Assembly: GCA_003112755.1 (NCBI GenBank)
Contig: BFBT01000001.1
Span: 1,116,001 to 1,180,000 of the forward strand
Direction of reading: 5' to 3'
Length of the DNA: 64,000 nucleotides
From: Lawsonibacter asaccharolyticus
Lineage (GTDB): Bacteria > Bacillota > Clostridia > Oscillospirales > Oscillospiraceae
Of this stretch, positions 1-7,544 are shown piece after piece; within the stretch, counting starts at the first letter, position 1; each line of letters starts with the position of its first letter. Below the pieces are notes generated by a model, which worked only from the letters and a program-made list of their open reading frames with translations, searched no databases and had not been told where the DNA came from. Made by a program: the position numbers and the translations under genes.

Positions 1-316
1 CTTTCTTCAGCTTCAGGGGGAATTCCATGTTCTCCCGCACCGTCATGTGGGGATACAGTGCGTAGCTCTGGAACACCATCGCGATGTCCCGGTCTTTGGG
101 CTCCACGTCGTTGACCAGCTTGCCGTCGATGTACAGCTCTCCCTTGCTGATCTCCTCCAGGCCCGCCACCATCCGCAGGGTGGTGGACTTGCCGCAGCCG
201 GAGGGGCCCACCAGCACGATGAACTCCTTGTCCGCGATCTCCAGGTTGAAGTCGCTCACTGCGGTGACCGAGTTGTCATAGATCTTGTAGATGTTCTTCA
301 GACTGACAGTTGACAT
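1..316 (-). CDS. ABC transporter ATP-binding protein (MsmK/UgpC/MalK type), 3' part beyond window
   Basis: This is the N-terminal 105 residues of a sugar ABC importer ATPase; the rest lies left of the window. It begins [14 protein letters not shown], has Walker [10 protein letters not shown] near residue 38 and the Q-loop [12 protein letters not shown] with a following RENMEFPL stretch, all typical of the MalK/MsmK/UgpC group. Such ATPases power CUT1 carbohydrate importers and often serve several of them. It is the last gene of the leftward operon holding the binding protein, both permeases and the aldolase, so it probably energises that importer. The 184-base gap to the aldolase holds no other gene. 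The ribosome-binding site is weak. Function is confident; truncation is only the window edge. Confidence 0.93.
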   Translation of the reverse strand, partial: MSTVSLKNIYKIYDNSVTAVSDFNLEIADKEFIVLVGPSGCGKSTTLRMVAGLEEISKGELYIDGKLVNDVEPKDRDIAMVFQSYALYPHMTVRENMEFPLKLKK

Positions 317-500
317 GGCTTCTGGCCGTGAGACCTCTGCCTCCGCAGCAGGCCCCTCCCCCGGACGGACTGTCCCTCCCGGGGCTTACGACAGGTCTCC
401 ACACTGCCGCACCGCCGGCCGGCGGTCTTTTCTTCCTCCTTTTTTATGGGGCCGAGGACTATGAAGAATGGAGTAGTTCCACGGCCCTGGTCTCGTTAGA

Positions 501-1409
501 TCAGCAGTACTTCCCGATGGCAGCCGAGATCATCCCTGCCGCTTCCCGCACGATGGATGCGTCTCCGTCGGCCAGGGGGGGCATGGGCAGGCGGACGCTG
601 CCTGCGTCGGGGCCGCCCTGGAGACGGATGATGGCCTTCTGGACCGCGTACAGGTTGCCCTTGGCGGTACACATCTTGTAAATGATGCGGCAGGCCTCGT
701 TCTGGATCTGGCGGGCGGTCTCCATCTCACCCTTGCCGTACAACTCATAGATCTTCAGATACAGCTCGGGCATGACGGCATAGGTGCCGCCGATGCCGCC
801 GATGGCGCCCGCCGCCAGGCCGGACAGGAACTGCTCATCGGGGCCGTTGAATACGATGCAGCCCTCGTCCTTCCACATCTGAATGTCCTGGACAGGCATG
901 GAGGAGTTCTTTACGCCGATGACCCGGGGATTCTTCAGCATCTCCTTGAGCAGGGAGCCGTTCAGGGCCACACCGGCCAGCTGGGGGATGTTGTAGATGA
1001 CGAAATCCGTGTTCGGGGCGGCGGCGGAGATGTCGTTCCAGTACTTGGCGATGGCGTAGTCAGGCAGGTGGAAGTAAATGGGTGGGATGGCGGCGATAGC
1101 GTCCACCCCCAGGCTCTCCGCGTGGGCGGCCAGGGCCTGGCTGTCAGAGGTGTTGTTGCAGGCCACGTGGGCGATGATGGTGACCTTGCCTCTGGCCTCG
1201 GCCATCACATTCTCCAGGACCAGCTTGCGCTCCTCCACGCTCTGGTAGATGCACTCGCCGGAGGAGCCGCCCACATACAGGCCCTTCACGCCCTTGCCGA
1301 TCAGATAGCGGGTGAGCTCCCGCACCTTGGTGGCGCTGACGGCGCCCAAATCGTCATAGCATGCGTAGAATGCCGGGATGACGCCCTGATATTTGCTGAA
1401 ATCGCGCAT
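501..1409 (-). CDS. nanA: N-acetylneuraminate lyase / dihydrodipicolinate synthase family aldolase
   Basis: A 302-residue class I aldolase of the NAL/DHDPS family, a cytoplasmic TIM barrel that forms a Schiff base. Visible family signatures are GGSSGE at 47-52 (pyruvate carboxylate-binding loop), the YNIP tyrosine Y139 and the Schiff-base lysine K167 in GVKNSS. Length matches the family (about 290-305). The start ATG has GGAGTG eight bases upstream. The gene lies between an ABC sugar permease and the ABC ATPase gene, which suggests cleavage of the imported compound. N-acetylneuraminate (to ManNAc plus pyruvate) is the favoured substrate, but related family members act on other 2-keto-3-deoxy acids, and no other nan gene is seen in the window. 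Confidence 0.8.
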   Translation of the reverse strand: MRDFSKYQGVIPAFYACYDDLGAVSATKVRELTRYLIGKGVKGLYVGGSSGECIYQSVEERKLVLENVMAEARGKVTIIAHVACNNTSDSQALAAHAESLGVDAIAAIPPIYFHLPDYAIAKYWNDISAAAPNTDFVIYNIPQLAGVALNGSLLKEMLKNPRVIGVKNSSMPVQDIQMWKDEGCIVFNGPDEQFLSGLAAGAIGGIGGTYAVMPELYLKIYELYGKGEMETARQIQNEACRIIYKMCTAKGNLYAVQKAIIRLQGGPDAGSVRLPMPPLADGDASIVREAAGMISAAIGKYC

Positions 1410-1457
1410 AAATCGATCACTCCAATATAATTTGCAAAGATTTAAAGTTTTTTAGGA

Positions 1458-2303
1458 TCAGCCCTTGACCGCACCCATGGCGATACCCTGGGTGAAGTAC
1501 TTCTGGAAGGCCACGAATACGATGATGATGGGGATGGAGGCCAGCGCCGCGCCCGCCATGATCAGGCCGAAGTCAGTGGACATCTCGCCCTGAAGGTTGG
1601 CGATGGCCAGCGGCAGGGTCCAGCTCTCCGTGCTGGTGAGCATGACCAGCTGGAGGAAGTAGTCGTTCCAGGTGTTGACGAAGGTGAAGATTGCCAGCGC
1701 GCCGATACCGGGCTTGATCATAGGGAAGACCACGGTGATGAAGGTGCGCAGCTCACCCGCGCCGTCCACCCGGGCCGCCTCCAGGATCTCTGTCGGGATG
1801 GTCTCGGAGAACTGCTTCATCAGGAATACGCCGAAGGGCCAGCCCACCGTGGGCAGGATGACGGCCCAAAGGGTATCGTTCAGATGGAAGAAGTTGGTCA
1901 TCTCCTGGGCCAGAGGGATGACGATGACCTGCTTGGGCAGGGCCATGGCGCAGATGATGATGGTGAACAGGACGCCCCGGCCGATGAAGCGCTTCTTGCC
2001 CAGGGCGTAGCCCGCCAGGGAGGCGGTGAGACAGGTCAGGATCATAGCCGCCGCCGAAATGAAGATGATGTTGAACAGCCACAGGAAGGCGGGGTTGTCA
2101 AACAGCCGGGCGTAGTTTTCCACCGTGGGTTCGATGGGGAACCAGATGGGCGTCCGGGCCGTGATCTCCAGCTTGTTCTTGAAGGAGCCGGTGACGATCC
2201 AGTACAGAGGGAACAGGAAGAAGATCACCATGACCACCAGGATGGCCACGGAGAAAACCTTATACCCCTTGGAGGTGCCGCTCAGATCAGTGGTTTTTTT
2301 CAT
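1458..2303 (-). CDS. Carbohydrate ABC transporter permease, MalG-like
   Basis: A 281-residue inner-membrane permease of the binding-protein-dependent transport family, with about six membrane segments beginning at residue 15. The cytoplasmic EAA loop that contacts the ATPase reads EAARVDGAGELRTF near residue 177, the form typical of CUT1 MalG/UgpE subunits. It starts at ATG with AAGGAGG nine bases upstream; this site overlaps the stop of the preceding permease gene, so the pair is probably translationally linked. It pairs with the MalF-like subunit encoded next to it to form the membrane channel of the sugar importer. Confidence 0.93.
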   Translation of the reverse strand: MKKTTDLSGTSKGYKVFSVAILVVMVIFFLFPLYWIVTGSFKNKLEITARTPIWFPIEPTVENYARLFDNPAFLWLFNIIFISAAAMILTCLTASLAGYALGKKRFIGRGVLFTIIICAMALPKQVIVIPLAQEMTNFFHLNDTLWAVILPTVGWPFGVFLMKQFSETIPTEILEAARVDGAGELRTFITVVFPMIKPGIGALAIFTFVNTWNDYFLQLVMLTSTESWTLPLAIANLQGEMSTDFGLIMAGAALASIPIIIVFVAFQKYFTQGIAMGAVKG

Positions 2304-2317
2304 GTTCTCGCCCCTCC

Positions 2318-3256
2318 TTAATTGTCAGTCTTCGCCACTTTGAACTGGATGGCGGAGAAAATGGCGATGATGAGGGCCAGAACCACGCCGATGGCACAGG
2401 CATAGCCCAGGTCGTTGAGCCGGTACGCGGTGTCGTAGACCTGGTACATGATGGTCATGGTGGAGTTCAGCGGGCCGCCCTTGGTCAGCAGCTGAATCAG
2501 CGCGAAGCACTGGAAGGTGTTGATGGTGGTGATGACCAGCACATACAGGGTAGTGGGCATGATGGAGGGCCATTTGATCTTCCAGAACACCTGAAACTTG
2601 GTGGCGCCGTCCACCTCGGCTGCCTCGATAATGGAGTTGTCCACATTGCCCAGAGCCGCCACATACAGCACGATGGGCTGACCGATGGAGGTGGTGAACA
2701 GGATCAGGATGATAAACCAGATGGCGGTTTTGGGATTGCCCAGCCAGTCAAAGCTGGAGGTGCCGGCCACCTGATTGAGGATGCCGTTGTAGGGGTCCAG
2801 GATCCACTTCCACACCACGGTGATGGCCACCGAGCCGGTGACTACCGGCAGGTAGAACACACATCGGAAGAAGGAGCGGGGAATGGAATGCATCTTGTAG
2901 ATGGCGGAGCTCACCCACAGGGAGAATGCAGTGACGCTGGGCACCGCCACCACCACCATGAGCACCGTGTTCAGAAAGCCGCGGTGGAAGATGGGGTCCT
3001 GGAACAGCTTGATGTAGTTGGACAGGCCGGCGAAGCCCTTGACGCCGCCCAGTCCGTAGTCGGTAAAGCTGTAATACACACAGATGAACATGGGGACGAC
3101 CACGAAGGTCACAAAGAAGATCAGGCTGGGCAGCAGGAACAGGTAGGCCGAGGTGGTCTCCCGCCGCACCAGCGCGCGGCTCATACCGGAGGTAGCGCTT
3201 TTCTTGACTTTTTTAGGCTTCTGTCCGGCAGCCGGAGCAGGAGTGTTCTGAGCCAT
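2318..3256 (-). CDS. Carbohydrate ABC transporter permease, MalF/UgpA-like
   Basis: A 312-residue permease: a charged N-terminal tail (residues 1-45, rich in lysine and proline), then six membrane segments. The EAA loop reads EAAEVDGATKFQVFWKIKWP. The chosen ATG at 3256 has GAGGGGG nine bases upstream; a longer reading from 3337 would add 27 residues encoded across the intergenic hairpin and is unlikely. It is the partner of the MalG-like permease, downstream of the binding-protein gene. Confidence 0.92.
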   Translation of the reverse strand: MAQNTPAPAAGQKPKKVKKSATSGMSRALVRRETTSAYLFLLPSLIFFVTFVVVPMFICVYYSFTDYGLGGVKGFAGLSNYIKLFQDPIFHRGFLNTVLMVVVAVPSVTAFSLWVSSAIYKMHSIPRSFFRCVFYLPVVTGSVAITVVWKWILDPYNGILNQVAGTSSFDWLGNPKTAIWFIILILFTTSIGQPIVLYVAALGNVDNSIIEAAEVDGATKFQVFWKIKWPSIMPTTLYVLVITTINTFQCFALIQLLTKGGPLNSTMTIMYQVYDTAYRLNDLGYACAIGVVLALIIAIFSAIQFKVAKTDN

Positions 3257-3319
3257 AAGATTTCCCCCTCTTTGACAAGAATTTGCCTGCCCTCCCCCGG
3301 GGAGGACGGAAGATACACA

Positions 3320-3352
3320 GTGCCCGCCCCCTCTCATTCAGGGAGCGGGCAC
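3320..3352 (-). other. Intergenic hairpin behind the binding-protein gene
   Basis: GTGCCCGC and GCGGGCAC arms with an inner CCCT/AGGG extension enclose a short loop between the binding-protein stop and the first permease. No T-tract follows. Hairpins here are known in maltose-type operons to protect or partly terminate the mRNA so that binding protein exceeds permease; that role is inferred. Confidence 0.55.
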
Positions 3353-3390
3353 AGGATCGCATGGAACAGGATACGTGCTTCCGCAGGAGG

Positions 3391-4743
3391 TCAGCCGATG
3401 TTGGCGTTCGCCTGAGACACGAAGTTGTCGGCAGCGGTCTGAACGTCAGCGCCGGTGGTCAGGATCTCAGCGAGCATGGGCCACCACAGGGCGCGCTGCT
3501 CGGTCCAGCCGCCGGTCAGGTTGTAGTAGCGGCCCAGATAGTTGCTCATCAGGGCGAAGGGAGCGCGCAGGTCGGCATCCTCAGCGTCGGCGTAGACATC
3601 GCCCCAGTCGGAGTGCACGGGGAAGAAGCTGGAGGTCTTCACAGCCTCCACACCGGCGGTGGCATCGTTGCAGACAAAGTCGATGAACTTCTTGGCGGCG
3701 TCGATCTTAGCCTGGTCCTTGTTGTCGAAGATACCGAAGCCGTAGGGGCCGGCCATCTCCAGCTCGGGGGTGCCATCGTCAGAGGGGAACGCCATGGCGA
3801 AGGGGGTGAACTGGGTCTGGTCCGCGTACTGGCTGTAGTTGGAGAAGTTCCAGCAGAAGCTGACCGCACAGGTCTGGTTGGCGAAAGCCTGAAGCTCATC
3901 GGCAGCGGCGTAGCTGGCGTTGGCGGACAGAGAGCCGGCGTTCACCATGTTCTGCAGCAGGGTCAGAGCCTTCACATTGTTGGCGCTGTTGGCATTGTAG
4001 GAGGTGCCGTCCTCGGTGACATAGTAGTCGGAGTACAGGTTGTTCACCAGGGCGCGGGTACCCTGGTCACCGCCCTGGGCGCCGCAGTAGACGATGCCGG
4101 GGGTGGCCACGGTGACGGTGCCGTTGTCGATGGCAGTCTTGATGGCAGCCATGGCGGCCTCGAAGCCCTCGGTGGTCCAGGTGCGGGTCTCCTCGTCGAT
4201 GTACTGCAGGGCGCCGGCGGCCTCAAAGACCTCGTAGTTGATGGCCATGCAGTGGGCGGCCGCGCTCAGGGGGTACATGTAGTAGGTCCCGTCCAGCTGG
4301 CAGACGCTGGAAATATTCTCGCCAATATCCGCGGAGGCATCGCCCCACACGTCGCCCAGGTCCACCATCAGGCCCTCACGGGCGTAGTTGCCCACGATGC
4401 GCTCGGGGCCCTCAAAGATGATATCGGGGCCGCTGCCGGAGGTGATGGCAGAGGTGAGCTTCTGGTCGCCGTCCTGATAGTTGATGGGGGTGACGGTGAC
4501 CTTGATGTCGGGGTTGACCTCGTTGAAAGCGGCGATCAGGGAATCCCAGTTGGAGGCCTCGGTGAAGCCGCCGATGTTGAAGGCCCACAGGCTGATCTCA
4601 GTGGCGCTGCTGGAGGTGGTGCCCGATGAAGAGGCACCGCCGCTGGACTGACTGGGGGTGGAGCTGTTGCCGTTGCCGCAGGCAGCCAGGCCCAGCGTCA
4701 TGGCGGAAGCCAAGACAAGAGCTGCTACTTTTTTGAATTTCAT
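3391..4743 (-). CDS. Extracellular sugar-binding lipoprotein of ABC importer (family 1)
   Basis: A 450-residue solute-binding protein. It starts MKFKKVAALVLASAMTLGL and has a lipobox LAAC with the lipidated cysteine at residue 22, then a serine/glycine/threonine linker, so it is anchored outside the membrane. The fold signature of family 1 binding proteins (ITSGSGPDIIFEG about residue 100, later AKKFIDFVCN) is visible. The start at 4743 has AGGAGG eight bases upstream; an upstream ATG at 4767 is less likely because it would add charged residues before the signal peptide. It heads the leftward operon and should set its specificity, perhaps sialic acid or a related acid sugar. Confidence 0.92.
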   Translation of the reverse strand: MKFKKVAALVLASAMTLGLAACGNGNSSTPSQSSGGASSSGTTSSSATEISLWAFNIGGFTEASNWDSLIAAFNEVNPDIKVTVTPINYQDGDQKLTSAITSGSGPDIIFEGPERIVGNYAREGLMVDLGDVWGDASADIGENISSVCQLDGTYYMYPLSAAAHCMAINYEVFEAAGALQYIDEETRTWTTEGFEAAMAAIKTAIDNGTVTVATPGIVYCGAQGGDQGTRALVNNLYSDYYVTEDGTSYNANSANNVKALTLLQNMVNAGSLSANASYAAADELQAFANQTCAVSFCWNFSNYSQYADQTQFTPFAMAFPSDDGTPELEMAGPYGFGIFDNKDQAKIDAAKKFIDFVCNDATAGVEAVKTSSFFPVHSDWGDVYADAEDADLRAPFALMSNYLGRYYNLTGGWTEQRALWWPMLAEILTTGADVQTAADNFVSQANANIG

Positions 4744-4767
4744 TTCATTGTCCTCCTTGTGAATCAT

Positions 4768-4855
4768 TTTTCACAAATAATTGCCGATTGGGTTAAGAAA
4801 ATTTTATAGGAAATCACCGAGCTTGTCAAGACGGAATGAAAAAATTTTCACAAAT
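4768..4855. repeat. Two 11-bp direct repeats flanking the importer promoter (candidate operator)
   Basis: TTTTCACAAAT occurs at 4768-4778 and again at 4845-4855, one copy in the probable 5' leader and one just upstream of the -35 box. The upstream copy sits in a near-palindrome TGAAAAAATTTTCA (4837-4850). The placement fits an operator for a sugar regulator, but no regulator gene is nearby. Confidence 0.3.
4801..4829 (-). promoter_or_regulatory. Sigma-A promoter of the sugar-importer operon
   Basis: Read leftward, TTGACA (4824-4829) and TAAAAT (4801-4806) are separated by 17 bases, about 58 bases upstream of the binding-protein start. The match to consensus is strong. Confidence 0.8.
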
Positions 4856-4908
4856 TGCAAAAAAAGAAAATTTTTAACGTGGAGTTAGACCCAAATTGAA
4901 ACAAAACC

Positions 4909-4940
4909 TTGACAATTTCAGGAAAACTGATAGGTTATAG
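4909..4940 (+). promoter_or_regulatory. Probable promoter of the SGNH esterase gene
   Basis: A perfect TTGACA at 4909-4914 is followed, 16-20 bases on, by the weaker -10 candidates TAGGTT (4931-4936) or TTATAG (4935-4940). It diverges from the importer promoter. Confidence 0.5.
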
Positions 4941-4977
4941 GTACAAAAAAATAAACAAAACGGGGGACTGAAATATC

Positions 4978-5646
4978 ATGAAGCGCCATGTTATCTGTCT
5001 GGGCGACTCCAATACTCACGGCTACTGTGGAGCTCAGGAGGGGGAAACCCTCTGCGGAGGCCGGTTCAGCGAGGCGGAACGCTGGCCCTGTCTGCTCCAG
5101 CGCGCCCTGGGAGAGGAATATCTGGTGATCGAGGAGGGACTGTGCGGGCGGACCACGGTATTCCCCGATCCTCTGGAGCCGGGGCTGGACGCCATTTCCT
5201 ATCTGCGTCCCTGCCTGCTGAGCCATGCCCCGGTCTCCCTGCTGATCCTGATGCTGGGTACCAACGACACCAAGGAGCGCTTCGGCCTCTCGGCGGAGGA
5301 GATCGCCCGTGGGATGGAGCGGCTGGCCCGACAGGCCATGTCAGAGGACTGCTGGGGACCCGTGGGACCCGACCTGCTGGTCGTGGCGCCTCCCGCCATT
5401 CGTCCGGAGGTGGAGCACTCCCCCGTGGCCGCTGCCATGGGCCGGGGATGCGCGGAGAAGTCCCGTCAGCTGGCGGAGCACTACCGCCGGCTGGCAGCCA
5501 GGCTGGGCGCGCGTTTCCTGGACGGGGAGGGCTGTGAGCTGAATCGAGTGGACCACATGCACCTGACCCAGGCGGGCCATGCCCAGCTGGCGGCCAGGGT
5601 GGAAGCGGTCCTCTCCAATCCGGCCACGGGGGCGCTCGGGCAGTGA
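4978..5646 (+). CDS. SGNH/GDSL-family esterase
   Basis: A 222-residue SGNH hydrolase without signal peptide. Block I is CLGDSNTHGY with nucleophile S11, block III is GTND at 94-97, and block V is DHMHLT giving D192 and H195, so the catalytic set is complete. The family removes acyl groups from sugars, lipids or thioesters. It diverges from a transporter/aldolase operon; an O-acetyl-sugar or sialate O-acetylesterase role would fit, but that is inference from position. The cytoplasmic location would suit deacetylation after uptake. The gene is closed by a strong hairpin seven bases after its stop. Confidence 0.87.
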   Translation: MKRHVICLGDSNTHGYCGAQEGETLCGGRFSEAERWPCLLQRALGEEYLVIEEGLCGRTTVFPDPLEPGLDAISYLRPCLLSHAPVSLLILMLGTNDTKERFGLSAEEIARGMERLARQAMSEDCWGPVGPDLLVVAPPAIRPEVEHSPVAAAMGRGCAEKSRQLAEHYRRLAARLGARFLDGEGCELNRVDHMHLTQAGHAQLAARVEAVLSNPATGALGQ

Positions 5647-5652
5647 AAAAAG

Positions 5653-5686
5653 CGGGCGGGGACACCGGGAATGGTGTCCCCGCCCG
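5653..5686. terminator. Bidirectional intrinsic terminator between convergent genes
   Basis: A perfect 14-bp stem (CGGGCGGGGACACC with its complement) and a six-base loop. The leftward strand ends in a run of T (5646-5651 read in reverse), so it ends the DUF624 transcript well; rightward it is followed by TTTG. Confidence 0.85.
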
Positions 5687-5716
5687 TTTGCCGTCGAATG
5701 AGAGGTGCGGAGAGGG

Positions 5717-6358
5717 TCACAGCTCCTCCCCTTCAGGCTCCTTCTCCGGGAGATACCGGCGGATGACACGCTCCGCGGGCATGGAGGCGAGCAGTGCGTT
5801 GAGAGCAGGGGTGAAGACGGCCAGCGGGAAGAAGCCGGCCGTGGCCCACACCGTGACGAACAGGAGCAGGATCAGGAGCAGGGTCTGGGGCAGGTGGCGC
5901 AGGGTCACCTGAAAGGAAGTGACCAGCAGGTGTCCCAGCCCCATCTGGAAGCGGGACAGCAGAGGGAAGGCCCAGCAGGACACGCCGGCGGGGACGATGA
6001 GGGCCGCGCAGTAGCAGCCGTACATGGCCAGGGCGCCGCCGCCCACGGAATTGGCCGCCAGGACCATGATCTGGTACCCCTGGAGGAGCAGGGCGCCCGC
6101 GGCCAGGACCAGCAGGCCGGCGGGGATGCCCACCCGGAGATTGGCCCGGAAGGAGCGGAAGAAGGTGAGGTAGGTGCTGTCCCCCTGTCGGACCACACAG
6201 TGGGTCACCGTGTGGTACAGGGCGGCACAGGCCGGGCCGAAGGTGACCAGAGGGAGGGAGAGCGCCACCCATAAAAGGCTGAGCCCCACCACGTCCACCA
6301 TGCGGGAGAGTGTGCGGAAAAAGCCGTTTTCCGGATCAAAAATACCTCTGAGCCCCAT
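5717..6358 (-). CDS. DUF624 (YesL-family) membrane protein
   Basis: A 213-residue polytopic membrane protein with the DUF624 opening (MGLRGIFDPENGFFRTLSRM) and about five hydrophobic segments. YesL-family genes are commonly found beside carbohydrate ABC importers, as here, but their biochemical role is not established. The ATG at 6358 is preferred: it lies just downstream of a good promoter, and the family begins with this F-x-x-x-G-x-F-F pattern. A longer frame to 6655 crosses that promoter and is low-complexity. Confidence 0.8.
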   Translation of the reverse strand: MGLRGIFDPENGFFRTLSRMVDVVGLSLLWVALSLPLVTFGPACAALYHTVTHCVVRQGDSTYLTFFRSFRANLRVGIPAGLLVLAAGALLLQGYQIMVLAANSVGGGALAMYGCYCAALIVPAGVSCWAFPLLSRFQMGLGHLLVTSFQVTLRHLPQTLLLILLLFVTVWATAGFFPLAVFTPALNALLASMPAERVIRRYLPEKEPEGEEL

Positions 6359-6412
6359 AAGCGACACCCTTTCCCCGGGACATATTCCCGTATCTGTGAT
6401 AGGTTGGGAAAC

Positions 6413-6442
6413 ATTATACCACTGGAACGGCAGCAGAGGCAA
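6413..6442 (-). promoter_or_regulatory. Promoter of the DUF624 gene
   Basis: Read leftward, TTGCCT (6437-6442), an 18-base spacer and a perfect TATAAT (6413-6418). Confidence 0.65.
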
Positions 6443-6679
6443 GACGGGAGTTTGCGGGGCGGGTCTGGGCCCCCCACGGGATGCTTGGAGCCGCCGCCCC
6501 TTCCCGTCCCTTGGGCCCCGCATTCCACGCAGGGGGCGGCTGCCCGGGCATCGGGCTGGTGCACCTGAGAAACTTTCAATTATCTTTCGGACTGATTTAG
6601 GGTGCAAATGACCTATCTTCATCAAAATGATAGAGGGAGGAGCATTTATAGACAATAACTGCTCAATAAATTATATTTT

Positions 6680-7333
6680 TTATTTCATGTATTTCTCAAT
6701 AATCTCTTCAGGGATGGGCTTTTTCCCATCGTAAATTTGATTGTCTTTTTCCGTAATCTGACGTAAAACTTTTGCCGGAGTTCCTGCAACTATTACATTT
6801 GATCCCACACTATGCGTCACAACACTGCCAGCAGCCACGATGGAATTGTCTCCAATCGTCACACCGGGCAACACAATCACACCAGCACCCAGCCACACGT
6901 TGTTTCCGAGATGGATTGGTTTATTATACTGTAATTTGTCCTCACCTTTTCTCAACATGGGGGAAATTGGGTGCTGTGCGGTAATGATATGGCATCCCGG
7001 TCCAATCAAACAGTCATCACCAATAAAAATATCGGCATCATCCACAAGACACACATTGAAATTGAAAATAACATTTTTCCCGACATGGACATTTTTAAGC
7101 CCCCAGTTTGCATAGATTGGCGGGATAATATATAATCCATCGCCATATGTACCAAGAGCTTCCCGCAGAATTTCTTCCCGCTTTTTCAATCCTTCTGGCG
7201 TATCTGGGGTGCTGTTAAATTGATTGAGCCTTTCTACCAACTCATGTTGATAGGTGATAAGTTCATCGTCAACTCCAGCATATAAATCGCCAGAATTTAG
7301 CAAATCATTGATTCTATTGAGTTTCTTTTGCAT
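6680..7333 (-). CDS. Maltose/galactoside-type O-acetyltransferase (hexapeptide repeat)
   Basis: A 217-residue left-handed beta-helix acyltransferase. The N-terminal helical Mac domain (about residues 1-60) is followed by hexapeptide repeats (IGDDCLIGPGCHI, LGNNVWLGAGVIVLPGVTIG, NSIVAAGSVVTHSV) and the AGTPAKVLRQI signature. The histidine in the HIITAQHP stretch is the usual catalytic position. Family members acetylate sugars with acetyl-CoA. The ATG at 7333 is chosen because AGGTG lies six bases upstream. The base composition is clearly AT-richer than both neighbours, a sign of transfer. It has its own promoter. Confidence 0.9.
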   Translation of the reverse strand: MQKKLNRINDLLNSGDLYAGVDDELITYQHELVERLNQFNSTPDTPEGLKKREEILREALGTYGDGLYIIPPIYANWGLKNVHVGKNVIFNFNVCLVDDADIFIGDDCLIGPGCHIITAQHPISPMLRKGEDKLQYNKPIHLGNNVWLGAGVIVLPGVTIGDNSIVAAGSVVTHSVGSNVIVAGTPAKVLRQITEKDNQIYDGKKPIPEEIIEKYMK

Positions 7334-7372
7334 ATTGTACACCTGTTTAAATCCTTATATATTTTCTAATTT

Positions 7373-7401
7373 ACTTTACCATATTCTTCTGATCCATTCA
7401 A
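7373..7401 (-). promoter_or_regulatory. Promoter of the acetyltransferase gene
   Basis: Read leftward, TTGAAT (7396-7401), 17 bases, TAAAGT (7373-7378), about 40 bases before the start codon. Confidence 0.6.
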
Positions 7402-7544
7402 GGTATAGTGAATCAACAAAGTTAGTACCCGTCAGTCCAGAAGGTGAACGAGAGCTGGGAAATCCGCTGTTTCTTTTTCCGGTCCGCTGTGATATACTGC
7501 TCCATTATGGGGCCGCGTCCCCCATCCCGCATGAGGTGATCTGA

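Noticed and set aside
3375..4629. Long rightward frames opposite the binding-protein gene
   Set aside because: They are shadows of a GC-rich leftward gene; the leftward protein has a signal peptide, lipobox and family match.
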